From the NCBI RefSeq assembly GCF_001672755.1, contig NZ_LZKI01000146.1:1-38131 (forward strand): a DNA stretch of 38,131 bases, in the 5' to 3' direction. The position numbers were made by a program, and so were the translations under genes. This stretch comes from Mycobacterium colombiense. GTDB lineage: Bacteria > Actinomycetota > Actinomycetes > Mycobacteriales > Mycobacteriaceae. The notes under the pieces were generated by a model. That model searched no databases. It saw only the letters and a list, made by a program, of their open reading frames with translations, and was not told the origin of the DNA. Of this stretch, positions 14,998 to 22,337 are shown one piece after another (the first letter of the stretch is position 1; each line of letters starts with the position of its first letter).

Positions 14998-15929
14998 AAA
15001 CCGATCTACCGCAAGACATCAGCGACTTCGCCGCCGTCGCCGGCAAGCGACTGACCCGCTTGGGCGGACCGCCGGCCGCGCTGCGCGCCGAGACCGACGA
15101 CGCCGTCCGGGATGCCGCGCGTGCCGCGCTGAACGATGTCGGCGCGTTCGACCTCGACGTCCGCTCCGCGCCGGATGACCTGCTGGCCGCGGCGGTGCTG
15201 TGTCAGGCCGCCGGCGCCACCGTGCTCCCCTACCCGTTGGTGGAGGAGCTGCTCGCGATCGATGGCGCGCGCCTGGCCCTGGTCAATCCGAAAGCCCCGC
15301 GCATCGACCACGGCGACCTGGGCGGCGACTGGGTCGCCGCGGACCTGGACGGCAATCGGTACCGGCCGCAGCCGGAGGCGCGGACCGGCGCCAAGCTGGG
15401 GCCGTTCCTGGTCCCGGCCACCTTGAGCGAACCCGAGGGAACCGTGCCCGCTGGCGACGTTAATCTTCATCTCGTGCTGGGATCATGGCGGATTCTGGGA
15501 GCGGTGCAGCAGTCGCTGCGGATTGTCACCGAGCATGTGCGCGCCCGGATTCAGTTCGGCAAGCCGCTCGCGGACTTCCAGGCGGTCAGATTCGCCGTCG
15601 CCGACGCGGCCGTCGCGGTCCGCGGACTGCACGAACTCGCGAAGTACACCATTTGCCGCCCAGATTCGCTTGCGGCGCAAATTCATTCGGCCGACGCCCT
15701 GATTCTGCGGCTCAAGGCCGCCGACACGGCGCGACAGGTGATGCGCTCGTCCCATCAGCTGCTCGGAGCGCTGGGCTTCTGCGACGAGTCCGACGTCAGC
15801 GTGCTCGATCGGCATACCCAACCGCTGATGCGGCTGCCGCTGAGCACCGAGGAACTCGCCTTGCGCCTGATGCCCTGCGTGACGGACGGATCGTTCGAGA
15901 CACTGTTCAGTGAGCCGGTATCGGCATGA
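14994..15929 (+). CDS. Short acyl-CoA dehydrogenase, beta-type subunit
   Basis: A 311-residue, strongly diverged acyl-CoA dehydrogenase-fold chain, shorter than the roughly 380 residues of complete members. The recognisable part is C-terminal: QQSLRIVTEHVRARIQFGKP and LADFQAVRFAVADAAVAVRG, then SSHQLLGALGFCDESDVSVL, which replaces the usual HGG-G region. No catalytic Glu is seen. The GTG start at 14994 overlaps the preceding stop and has GGGAG eight bases upstream. It probably pairs with the 13840 gene product. The 3' end overlaps a second MIRU-like ORF. Confidence 0.85.
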   Translation: MKTDLPQDISDFAAVAGKRLTRLGGPPAALRAETDDAVRDAARAALNDVGAFDLDVRSAPDDLLAAAVLCQAAGATVLPYPLVEELLAIDGARLALVNPKAPRIDHGDLGGDWVAADLDGNRYRPQPEARTGAKLGPFLVPATLSEPEGTVPAGDVNLHLVLGSWRILGAVQQSLRIVTEHVRARIQFGKPLADFQAVRFAVADAAVAVRGLHELAKYTICRPDSLAAQIHSADALILRLKAADTARQVMRSSHQLLGALGFCDESDVSVLDRHTQPLMRLPLSTEELALRLMPCVTDGSFETLFSEPVSA

Positions 15930-15982
15930 CCCGCGCCGGTGACGATGCAGAGCGAAGCGATGAGGAGGAGCGGCGTAAATGA
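15926..15982 (+). repeat. MIRU-like unit 2 with coupled 18-codon ORF
   Basis: Second copy of the repeat seen at 12684. The 18-codon frame starts with an ATG that overlaps the preceding stop (ATGA) and ends with a TGA that overlaps the ATG of fadD. The peptide core GDDAERSDEEER is the same as in unit 1, with different first four and last two residues. The copies differ at one base in the central core. The GAGGAGGAG lies at a suitable distance to drive translation of fadD. Confidence 0.75.
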
Positions 15983-17484
15983 GCCCCGCCCCCGCGGCCG
16001 CGGTGACGCCGAATCCGTTCGACGAGGGAGTCCCATTCGGGATCAAACTGCAGCAGCTGGCCGAAGAGCGGCGCGACGATCCGGGCGTCACCATTGTCGC
16101 GCTCGACGGCACCGCGGAGCCGCTGACTTTCGGCGAACTCGATGCCCGCGCCAATCAGTGGGGACGGGCTCTGGCCGCCCGGGGGGCCCAAACGGGTTCG
16201 TTTGTCGCCCTTGCTATCCCGAATTCTCGGCATCTTGTGCTCGCGACGTTGGGGTGCTGGAAGATCGGCGCGGTTCCGGTCCCGATGCACTGGGATCTGC
16301 CCGAGTGGGAGCGCGATCGGGTGCGCGCGGTGATCGACCCCGCCGTCGTCGTCGACGAACAGAGCCGCTGGGAGCTCGACACCCGCGCGGCCGCCGAGTC
16401 CGCCGACGCCCTACCGGTCGCCGTCTCCCCCACCGCCAACGGGATCTGCAGCAGCGGGTCCACCGGTGTGCCCAAGGTGATCCTCAACCTTGCGCCGTCG
16501 CTGTGGATCCCGCAGCAGGGCGAACCGTTCCTGTCGAACTGGACGCCGGTGGCCCAGCCGCAGACCATCATGGTGCCCGCGCCGATGTATCACACGAACG
16601 GCTTCGCCACCTTCCTGATGATGCTGGCCGGCGACCATCTGGTCATCCTCGAAAAGTTCGACGCGGCACTGGTTCTCGATGTGATCGAACGTTTCCGGAT
16701 CACCAACTTCACCGCCACCCCCACCATGCTGGCGCGCATCGCGGCCCGGCCCGACGTGCGGCAGCGGGATCTGTCCAGCATCGTCTTCGTCCTACAGGGC
16801 GCCGCGGTGATGCCGCCGTCGTTGCTGCACACCTGGTTCGAACTGCTCAGCCCCGAGCAGATGGTGACGGCATACGGCATGACCGAAAACCTCGGGCTCA
16901 CCGCGTTGCGCGGCGACGAGTGGCTCGCCCACCCGGGCAGCGTGGGCCGGGGCTTCCGTGACACCGAGATCCGTATCCTGGACGCCGACAAACGACCGCT
17001 GGGACCCGGCGAAGACGGGGACATCTACCTGCGAGCGCCGATGAGCGCGGGATACCGCTACCTGGGCGGGGCACCCCCGCTGCCGTCGACCGAGGACGGC
17101 TTCCGCTCGGCCGGCGACATCGGCCACCTCGACGAGGACGGCTTCCTCTATATCGTCGACCGCCGCGTCGACATGATCGTGACCGGCGGCGCCAATGTCT
17201 TTCCGGCCGAGGTCGAGTCCGCACTCGCCGGTCACCCGGGCATCGCCGACGTCGTCGTGATCGGGCTGGCCGACAAGCAATGGGGACGGCGCGTGCACGC
17301 CGTTATCCAGCGCGCCGAAACCGACGGCGCCGCGCCTCTGTCCGAGCAGCAGGTGATCGACTACGCGAAGAATCGCCTCGCCCCGTACAAGGCGCCCAAG
17401 ACCGTCGAGTTCGTCGACGCGATTCCGCGCACCGCAGCGACCAAGGTCAACCGCTCGGCGATGATCGAGGCTCGGGGCGGCTGA
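15979..17484 (+). CDS. Acyl-CoA synthetase / adenylate-forming ligase (second FadD)
   Basis: A 501-residue adenylate-forming enzyme. The phosphate-binding loop SSGSTGVPK is at residues 158-166, with AYGMTEN, SAGDIGHLDEDGF, the hinge DRRVDMIVTGGANVFPAEVE, and the A10 lysine at Lys489 (IPRTAATKVNR). Unlike the first FadD (2286) it keeps the catalytic lysine. The ATG lies in an ATGA junction with the MIRU-like ORF. As last gene of the acyl-CoA dehydrogenase operon it most likely activates the acid that the two dehydrogenases oxidise. The N-terminal part is short and lacks a signal or membrane segment. Confidence 0.92.
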   Translation: MSPAPAAAVTPNPFDEGVPFGIKLQQLAEERRDDPGVTIVALDGTAEPLTFGELDARANQWGRALAARGAQTGSFVALAIPNSRHLVLATLGCWKIGAVPVPMHWDLPEWERDRVRAVIDPAVVVDEQSRWELDTRAAAESADALPVAVSPTANGICSSGSTGVPKVILNLAPSLWIPQQGEPFLSNWTPVAQPQTIMVPAPMYHTNGFATFLMMLAGDHLVILEKFDAALVLDVIERFRITNFTATPTMLARIAARPDVRQRDLSSIVFVLQGAAVMPPSLLHTWFELLSPEQMVTAYGMTENLGLTALRGDEWLAHPGSVGRGFRDTEIRILDADKRPLGPGEDGDIYLRAPMSAGYRYLGGAPPLPSTEDGFRSAGDIGHLDEDGFLYIVDRRVDMIVTGGANVFPAEVESALAGHPGIADVVVIGLADKQWGRRVHAVIQRAETDGAAPLSEQQVIDYAKNRLAPYKAPKTVEFVDAIPRTAATKVNRSAMIEARGG

Positions 17485-17510
17485 CGCGCGAAGGTTGTCA
17501 GGGCCGGGTC

Positions 17511-17531
17511 TATAATCGAATGTATGTTCGA
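17511..17531 (+). promoter_or_regulatory. SOS (LexA) box overlapping -10 and start codon
   Basis: TATAAT (17511-17516) is a perfect -10 box ending eight bases before the ATG at 17524, which implies a leaderless transcript. Overlapping it, TCGAATGTATGTTCGA (17516-17531) matches the mycobacterial/Gram-positive SOS box TCGAAC-N4-GTTCGA with one changed base. LexA bound here would cover both the -10 and the initiation codon. Some 13E12-family genes are known LexA targets in M. tuberculosis. Confidence 0.75.
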
Positions 17532-18912
17532 AGCGACCAGGGGCCGTGGATCGCCACCCGAGGTGATCGCTAGGTTTGACGCCATGTTCGAGCGTCTGTG
17601 TCCAGCAGCTACGCCGGAGTCCGCGGCCTTGCTGGATCGGATCTGTTCGCCGTCGCGCGCGGAGAACCAAGCGGCCGGTGAGCGCCTGGTGGCAATCGGC
17701 GAACTCGACATGCTGCGGCTGCGCCAATACGGGGAACGCGAGACCTGGGTGTCCGACACGTGGGATTCCATATCCGCAGAGATCGCCGCCGCGCTGGGAA
17801 TCAGCCAGGCGCTGGCGTCAAGTTTTCTGAACTATTCGCGCGCCATGCGCAATCGGCTACCACAAGTGGGCTCCGCGTTGGTCTGCGGTGACATCAGCTA
17901 TTCGACGTTCCAGACGATCGTGTTCCGCACCGACTTGATCGACGATGCCGAGGTGATGGCCGCGGTCGACGCCTCGCTCGCGCTACGAATGCAGCGGTGG
18001 CCGCCGATGGCGCGCGGGCGACTGGCCGCTGCAGTGGATCGGGTGGTGGCCCGGGCAGACCGCGACGCGGTCCGGCGACGCCGCGAACACCAAGCGGGTC
18101 GCGAATTCTCGATCTGGGACGGCGGCGACGGCCTGTCAGAGGTTCAGGCAACACTGTTCACCACCGATGCCCACGCCGTGGACGCTCGCTTGAATGCGTT
18201 GGCCGGCACCGTTTGTGAAGGTGATCCGCGAACTCTGCAGCAGCGTCGCGCCGATGCGATGGGGGCATTGGCGGCCGGAGCCGAACGGCTGCAGTGTCGC
18301 TGCGGGGAGCCGGCATGTCCCGCCGGCGCGCGCTCGGTGCCCGGCCCGGTCGTGATCCACGTGGTGGCCAACCAATCCACCATCGACGGCGCCTCGCCAG
18401 ACCCCGGTTCGATCATCGGCAGCGACGTGCTCGTCCCTGCGGAGTTGGTTGCGCAGCTTGCCGACTCGTCGAAATTGCGCCCCCTGGCGCATCCCCTGGA
18501 CGCGCCGCCGGAGCGCGGGTACGTCGCCTCACAGGCGCTCGACGACTTCGTGCGCTGCCGCGATTTGACGTGCCGTTTCCCCGGGTGCGACCGCCCCGCA
18601 ACCGAGGCCGATCTCGACCATACGATCCCGCACTCTCAGGGCGGCATGACGCACGCATCCAACCTGAAATGCCTTTGCCGTCAACATCATCTGATCAAAA
18701 CCTTCTGGGGATGGCAGGACCAGCAGCTGCCTGACGGCACGGTGATCTGGCGCTCCCCGTCGGGGCACACTTACGTGACCACCCCGGGCAGCGCGCTGCT
18801 GTTTCCGTCCCTGTGCACGCCAACCGGTGAGACAGGCCGGCCTCAGCAACCCGACCGCCTCGGCGATCGTGCCGCCATGATGCCCGCAACGGCGACGAAC
18901 CCGCGCCGATAA
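17524..18912 (+). CDS. DUF222/13E12-family HNH endonuclease-like protein
   Basis: A 462-residue protein with an N-terminal DUF222 region (about residues 20-330) and a C-terminal HNH nuclease module (about residues 340-395). The module has cysteines in CRDLTCRFPGC, the catalytic-type DLDHTIPHSQGG, NLKCLCRQHHLIK and a trailing KTFWGW. Two extra cysteine-rich turns lie at CRCGEPACPAG. The family, the M. tuberculosis 13E12 repeats, is present in many diverging copies; a DNA-damage-linked nuclease role is suspected but unproven. The SOS box over its start fits that. It stands alone, 39 bp after fadD, and appears complete. Confidence 0.92.
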   Translation: MFEATRGRGSPPEVIARFDAMFERLCPAATPESAALLDRICSPSRAENQAAGERLVAIGELDMLRLRQYGERETWVSDTWDSISAEIAAALGISQALASSFLNYSRAMRNRLPQVGSALVCGDISYSTFQTIVFRTDLIDDAEVMAAVDASLALRMQRWPPMARGRLAAAVDRVVARADRDAVRRRREHQAGREFSIWDGGDGLSEVQATLFTTDAHAVDARLNALAGTVCEGDPRTLQQRRADAMGALAAGAERLQCRCGEPACPAGARSVPGPVVIHVVANQSTIDGASPDPGSIIGSDVLVPAELVAQLADSSKLRPLAHPLDAPPERGYVASQALDDFVRCRDLTCRFPGCDRPATEADLDHTIPHSQGGMTHASNLKCLCRQHHLIKTFWGWQDQQLPDGTVIWRSPSGHTYVTTPGSALLFPSLCTPTGETGRPQQPDRLGDRAAMMPATATNPRR

Positions 18913-19206
18913 CCGCGCGAAGTACATCGCCGGCGAACGCCGACACAACCGCGCAGCCCGCATCGCCTGCGACACGAGTCGAGCGGCAACACCGCTCACC
19001 ACTCAACATCATCCGCCCGACCCAGAACCACCGCCCTTCTAGGTCCCGCAATTGGGATCGGTAGCAAAATCAAGCGCAAGACTGCCGACGAAGCCCCCGC
19101 CGCCGCCGGCCCTCATCACCAGGGACAACTGCCAGCAGATACTCGGGATTTTCTGCCCCAAGGCGTAAGCGCCACCTCGTGCCGCCAGTCGCGGTAACCT
19201 CATTCT
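18913..19206. other. Intergenic region with a possible small ORF on the minus strand
   Basis: About 290 bp between the HNH gene and the TetR-fusion control region hold no recognised gene. On the minus strand an open frame runs from an ATG at 19209 to a TAG at 19039 (56 codons) and contains a glycine run and LALDFATDPNCG near its end. It has no recognised domain and no clear ribosome-binding site. GGTAACC at 19193-19199 shares a half-site with the palindrome at 20331. Confidence 0.25.
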
Positions 19207-19229
19207 CATAGCGCGACCAGCGCGCTATG
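19207..19229 (+). promoter_or_regulatory. 23-bp inverted repeat before the TetR-thioesterase gene
   Basis: CATAGCGCG (19207-19215) and CGCGCTATG (19221-19229) are perfect 9-bp arms around ACCAG, ending 17 bp before the ATG at 19247 and directly before its GAAGGGG ribosome-binding region. The size and place fit an autoregulatory operator of the TetR protein. As RNA it would fold into a stem just 5' of the ribosome-binding site, which is an alternative role. Confidence 0.55.
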
Positions 19230-19246
19230 GAAGGGGACCAACGCTC

Positions 19247-20284
19247 ATGGCCGACCCCAGCGACGAGGTGGAGATCACCCGTGGCGACCGCTTCATCAAG
19301 ACCGCCGTGGCGATACTGGGCGAAACGGGGCGCACCGACTTCACCGTGCAAGAGGTGGTCGCGCGCTCCAAGACATCGCTGCGAGCCTTCTACCAACACT
19401 TCAACAGCAAGGACGAACTGCTGCTGGCGCTGTTCGATCGAACCATCGCCCACTCGGTGCAGACGTGGCGCTCCGAAACCACGGGGCTGGACAGCACCTC
19501 GGCACTGAAATTGCTGATCGACCGACTCAGCCAACAACCGGAGTCGAGCACCCAGGACAGCCTCAATCGCGCGTTGACCCTCTACAACCAGCACCTGGCC
19601 GAGACCCGGCCCCGCGAATATGCCCGGGTGCTCTCTCCCCTGCACGGCCTGATTCGCGACATCGTCGGGCAGGGCATCACCGAGGGAGTCTTCAACCCCG
19701 GCCTGGATGTCGGCGCGGCGGCCGCCATCGTCATGCAGACGATGATGGGCGCGCAGCGATTGCATTGGCTCGGTTCGGAATTGAACGGATCACCGGTCGA
19801 CGCCGGCCAGCTGTATGACTTCTGCAGCCGCGCGCTGGGCATCCGCGACACCGACGAAGAATCCGCCGCCCCGTCGCTGGCCGAGCTGTTCGCCCAGATC
19901 GGCATGCGCCCCGGCACCCGCAACGGCGAATTCGCCATGACCATGCCGGTCAGCCCTGCGGTCGTCAACACGTCCGGCGCGCTGCAGGGCGGGCTGATCG
20001 CCACGCTCGTGGACGTGGCGGGCGGACAATTCGGGCTGGACTATCTGCAACCGGGCACCACCATGACCACCGCGGACCTGTTCGTCCGCTACCTGCGGCC
20101 GGTCCGCCAGGGCTCGGCCTTCGCCGTGCCCACGATGCTGCGGTCCGGGCGACGAGCGATGGTGATGCAGGTGGACATCTACGGCGACGGCGACGGCGAC
20201 GACGAACTGCTCGCCACGGCGACCGTCAACTTCGCCGTCATCGAGGGGGCCACACCAAAGCTCCCGAGCTGGCCGGAGGCCTGA
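19247..20284 (+). CDS. TetR-type regulator fused to a hotdog (PaaI-like) thioesterase domain
   Basis: A 345-residue fusion. Residues about 10-60 form a TetR DNA-binding domain (FTVQEVVARSKTSLRAFYQHF, then NSKDELLLALFDRTI) and residues to about 205 the helical TetR core. Residues about 220-340 form a PaaI/4HBT-type hotdog: GALQGGLIATLVDVAGG, then TTADLFVRYLRPVRQG and ATATVNFAVI. In the usual H-G-G motif the His is replaced by Gln; the Asp in LVDVAGG is kept. The hotdog may sense or cleave an acyl-CoA and so link metabolite level to DNA binding. A perfect inverted repeat precedes the gene, and an amidohydrolase gene follows 98 bp downstream behind its own palindrome. Confidence 0.88.
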   Translation: MADPSDEVEITRGDRFIKTAVAILGETGRTDFTVQEVVARSKTSLRAFYQHFNSKDELLLALFDRTIAHSVQTWRSETTGLDSTSALKLLIDRLSQQPESSTQDSLNRALTLYNQHLAETRPREYARVLSPLHGLIRDIVGQGITEGVFNPGLDVGAAAAIVMQTMMGAQRLHWLGSELNGSPVDAGQLYDFCSRALGIRDTDEESAAPSLAELFAQIGMRPGTRNGEFAMTMPVSPAVVNTSGALQGGLIATLVDVAGGQFGLDYLQPGTTMTTADLFVRYLRPVRQGSAFAVPTMLRSGRRAMVMQVDIYGDGDGDDELLATATVNFAVIEGATPKLPSWPEA

Positions 20285-20330
20285 GCCTGTCAAGGGTCCG
20301 CCGACCAGGTACACCTGATTGCACAGAAGT

Positions 20331-20345
20331 GGTAACGTCGTTACC
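20331..20345 (+). promoter_or_regulatory. GGTAAC-GTC-GTTACC palindrome
   Basis: A perfect 15-bp palindrome (6-bp arms, 3-bp centre) 37 bp upstream of the amidohydrolase ATG and 46 bp after the TetR-fusion stop. TATAGG at 20370-20375 may be the -10 region. The palindrome is a good operator candidate, perhaps for the neighbouring TetR fusion, whose own upstream region has the half-site GGTAACC. Confidence 0.5.
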
Positions 20346-20382
20346 AGCGATAGCGAATTCAAGACTTCTATAGGAGATCGCC

Positions 20383-21588
20383 ATGCCCTCGCGCGAACTT
20401 TCCTTCCCCGTGTTCGACGCCGACAACCACATGTACGAGCCGCAGGAAGCGCTGACCAAATACCTTCCGGAGAAGCGCAAGAACGTCATCGACTATGTGC
20501 AGGTCCGCGGTCGCACCAAAATCGTTGTGCGCGGCCACATCAGCGAGTACATCCCCAACCCGACTTTCGAGAAGGTCGCCAAGCCGGGCGCGCAGGAGGA
20601 CTACTTCCGCAACGGCGCGCAGGGCAAGAGCTACCGCGAGATCCTCGGCGAACCGATGAAGGCCATCCCCGCCTTCCGCGAACCGGGCGCGCGACTGGAA
20701 GTCATGGACGAACTCGGCATCGACTACGCCCTGATGTTCCCGACGCTGGCCAGCCTGGTCGAGGAGCGCATGAAGGACGACCCGGAGATGACCCACGACG
20801 TCATCCACGCGCTCAACGAATGGATGCACGAGCAGTGGACGTTCAACTACCAGGACCGCATCTTCGCCACCCCGGTCATCACGCTGCCGATCGTCGACCG
20901 CGCGCTGGAAGAACTTCAGTGGTGCCTGGAGCGCGGTGCCCGCACCGTGCTGGTTCGGCCGGCGCCGGTACCCGGCTACAAGGGCAGCCGATCCTTCGGG
21001 CTCGAGGAGTTCGACCCGTTCTGGCAGGCCTGCATCAAGGCCGAGATCCCGGTCTCGATGCACGCCTCGGACAGCGGCTACTCGGAATTCGCAAACGTGT
21101 GGGAGCCCGGTGACGAGTTCCTCCCGTTCAAGCCGACCGCATTCCGCAGCTTCGCGATGGGCCATCGGCCGATCCTGGATGCGATGGGTGCGCTGGTGTG
21201 CCATGGCGCACTGTCGCGCAACCCGGAGCTGCGGATCCTGTCCATCGAGAACGGCGCCGACTGGGTGCCCGACCTGTTCAAGGGCCTCAAGGGCGTCTAC
21301 AAGAAGATGCCCCAGGCGTTCAGCGAGGACCCCATCGAGGCGTTCAAGCGGTGCGTCTACATCACTCCGTTCTGGGAGGACCGGTTCACCGAGATCGTCA
21401 ACATGGTCGGCACCGACCGGGTGATGTTCGGCTCCGACTGGCCCCACCCCGAGGGCCTGAAGGACCCGATCTCGTTCGTCGACGAGCTCACCGACTTCTC
21501 CGAAGAAGACATCGCCAAGATCATGGGCGGCAACCTGATGAAGCTCATGAAGGTGTCCGCGCCGGCCAAGAAACCCGTCTCAGCCTGA
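20383..21588 (+). CDS. Amidohydrolase-2 family metal-dependent hydrolase or decarboxylase
   Basis: A 401-residue TIM-barrel protein of the amidohydrolase-2 (PF04909-type) family, which includes hydrolases and non-oxidative decarboxylases. Metal-site elements are FDADNH at residues 11-16 (the D-x-D-x-H strand), MHASDSGY in the middle, CHGALSRNPELRILSIENGADW and the C-terminal FGSDWPHPEG. The ATG at 20383 has AGGAG six bases upstream. Proteins of this kind are often found beside steroid or aromatic degradation genes in actinobacteria, where their reaction is mostly unproven. A hairpin terminator lies 15 bp after the stop. Confidence 0.87.
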   Translation: MPSRELSFPVFDADNHMYEPQEALTKYLPEKRKNVIDYVQVRGRTKIVVRGHISEYIPNPTFEKVAKPGAQEDYFRNGAQGKSYREILGEPMKAIPAFREPGARLEVMDELGIDYALMFPTLASLVEERMKDDPEMTHDVIHALNEWMHEQWTFNYQDRIFATPVITLPIVDRALEELQWCLERGARTVLVRPAPVPGYKGSRSFGLEEFDPFWQACIKAEIPVSMHASDSGYSEFANVWEPGDEFLPFKPTAFRSFAMGHRPILDAMGALVCHGALSRNPELRILSIENGADWVPDLFKGLKGVYKKMPQAFSEDPIEAFKRCVYITPFWEDRFTEIVNMVGTDRVMFGSDWPHPEGLKDPISFVDELTDFSEEDIAKIMGGNLMKLMKVSAPAKKPVSA

Positions 21589-21602
21589 TCGCCTGATCGC
21601 TG

Positions 21603-21637
21603 CCTCCGGCGGTTCGGTGTGGCCGGACCGCCGGAGG
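21603..21637 (+). terminator. Strong hairpin after the amidohydrolase gene
   Basis: Perfect 11-bp GC-rich arms CCTCCGGCGGT and ACCGCCGGAGG flank a 13-base loop, starting 15 bp after the stop. No T run follows, as is common in mycobacteria. The 3' arm contains GGAGG, which would also be the ribosome-binding site of the next gene (ATG at 21649), so the stem could instead gate its translation. Confidence 0.6.
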
Positions 21638-21648
21638 GTACTCGTCAC

Positions 21649-22065
21649 ATGAGCGTTGACGAGTTCCGCCCGACGGCGGATGGAGGGCAGATGAGCGGGG
21701 TACCGGACGATGGGACACCGGTCAGCATCGATGACGACGTCGCGTTGCTCACCGAGCAGATCGAGGCCCTGCAACGACTCGGACAGCGCGACGACGTCGA
21801 CGACGAAGAGATCTACGACCTGAGCATCAGGTGGGGCGCCGCGCTCGCGGGACGGCTGCCGCGCGTGGCGCATTACGGTTCGCTGGGGCGGCTCGGCGAC
21901 GACGATCAGCGGCGGTTTCGATCGCTATGCGACCAGCTTCGCGAATTGTCGCCGCTGATAGAGCGATTCGATCTGGCTCGGCCGCAACTCCCCGGGTCCA
22001 CGGATGGCCAGGCTAACCGGGGGCGTTCTGCCCGGAAGCGTCCGAGTCGCTTCCTGCGTAGGTGA
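21649..22065 (+). CDS. Hypothetical acidic protein
   Basis: A 138-residue protein that I do not recognise. It is acidic, with a helical N-terminal half (DDDVALLTEQIEALQRLGQR, then DDVDDEEIYDLSIRWGAALA) and a basic C-terminal tail (RGRSARKRPSRFLRR). It has no signal peptide, membrane segment or catalytic motif. The ATG at 21649 has GGAGGG ten bases upstream, inside the hairpin at 21603; an internal ATG at 21691 is also possible. The last 53 bp overlap the end of the convergent zinc-ribbon gene, which is unusual and leaves some doubt about the exact reading frame of one of the two. Confidence 0.6.
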   Translation: MSVDEFRPTADGGQMSGVPDDGTPVSIDDDVALLTEQIEALQRLGQRDDVDDEEIYDLSIRWGAALAGRLPRVAHYGSLGRLGDDDQRRFRSLCDQLRELSPLIERFDLARPQLPGSTDGQANRGRSARKRPSRFLRR

Positions 22066-22336
22066 GAAAGTCGGCGTCGCGCAACCTGATCGCGGTTCGC
22101 GGCTTGGGGCAGTCCGGGTTGCGGCAGGTCAGCGCGACCATGTATGCGTCGGCATCCTCGTTCAAAAACAGGAAACCCAGGTAGAGGGCATCGCCGATGG
22201 CGAAATCCGTTGCGCCGCAGGCTTCACAGTGCCCGCCCTTGGCCGCGACCTGCTCGAGCACGCGATGGTGCGCCACCGAATCCAAACTGATCAGCTCGGG
22301 ACGTGTCCCGATTCCGTCAGTCGCCGTATCGGTCAT
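22013..22336 (-). CDS. Small zinc-ribbon-like protein
   Basis: A 107-residue protein with two metal-binding-type cysteine pairs, CEACG near residue 36 and CRNPDC near residue 73, separated by a hydrophobic stretch (ALYLGFLFLNEDADAYMVAL). This looks like a single zinc ribbon. The ATG at 22336 lies 1 bp after the stop of the molybdopterin/cytochrome fusion gene, so the two are translated together. A role in maturation or electron transfer of that enzyme is possible but is only inferred from position. The 3' end overlaps the convergent 21649 gene by 53 bp. Confidence 0.75.
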   Translation of the reverse strand: MTDTATDGIGTRPELISLDSVAHHRVLEQVAAKGGHCEACGATDFAIGDALYLGFLFLNEDADAYMVALTCRNPDCPKPRTAIRLRDADFLTYAGSDSDASGQNAPG

Positions 22337-22337
22337 C

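Noticed and set aside
17495..17500. TTGTCA as -35 box of the HNH gene
   Set aside because: It is only 10 bp from the TATAAT; the needed spacing is about 17 bp.
20368..21447. A long minus-strand open frame opposite the amidohydrolase
   Set aside because: The plus-strand amidohydrolase has all family motifs and a ribosome-binding site; the reverse frame has none.
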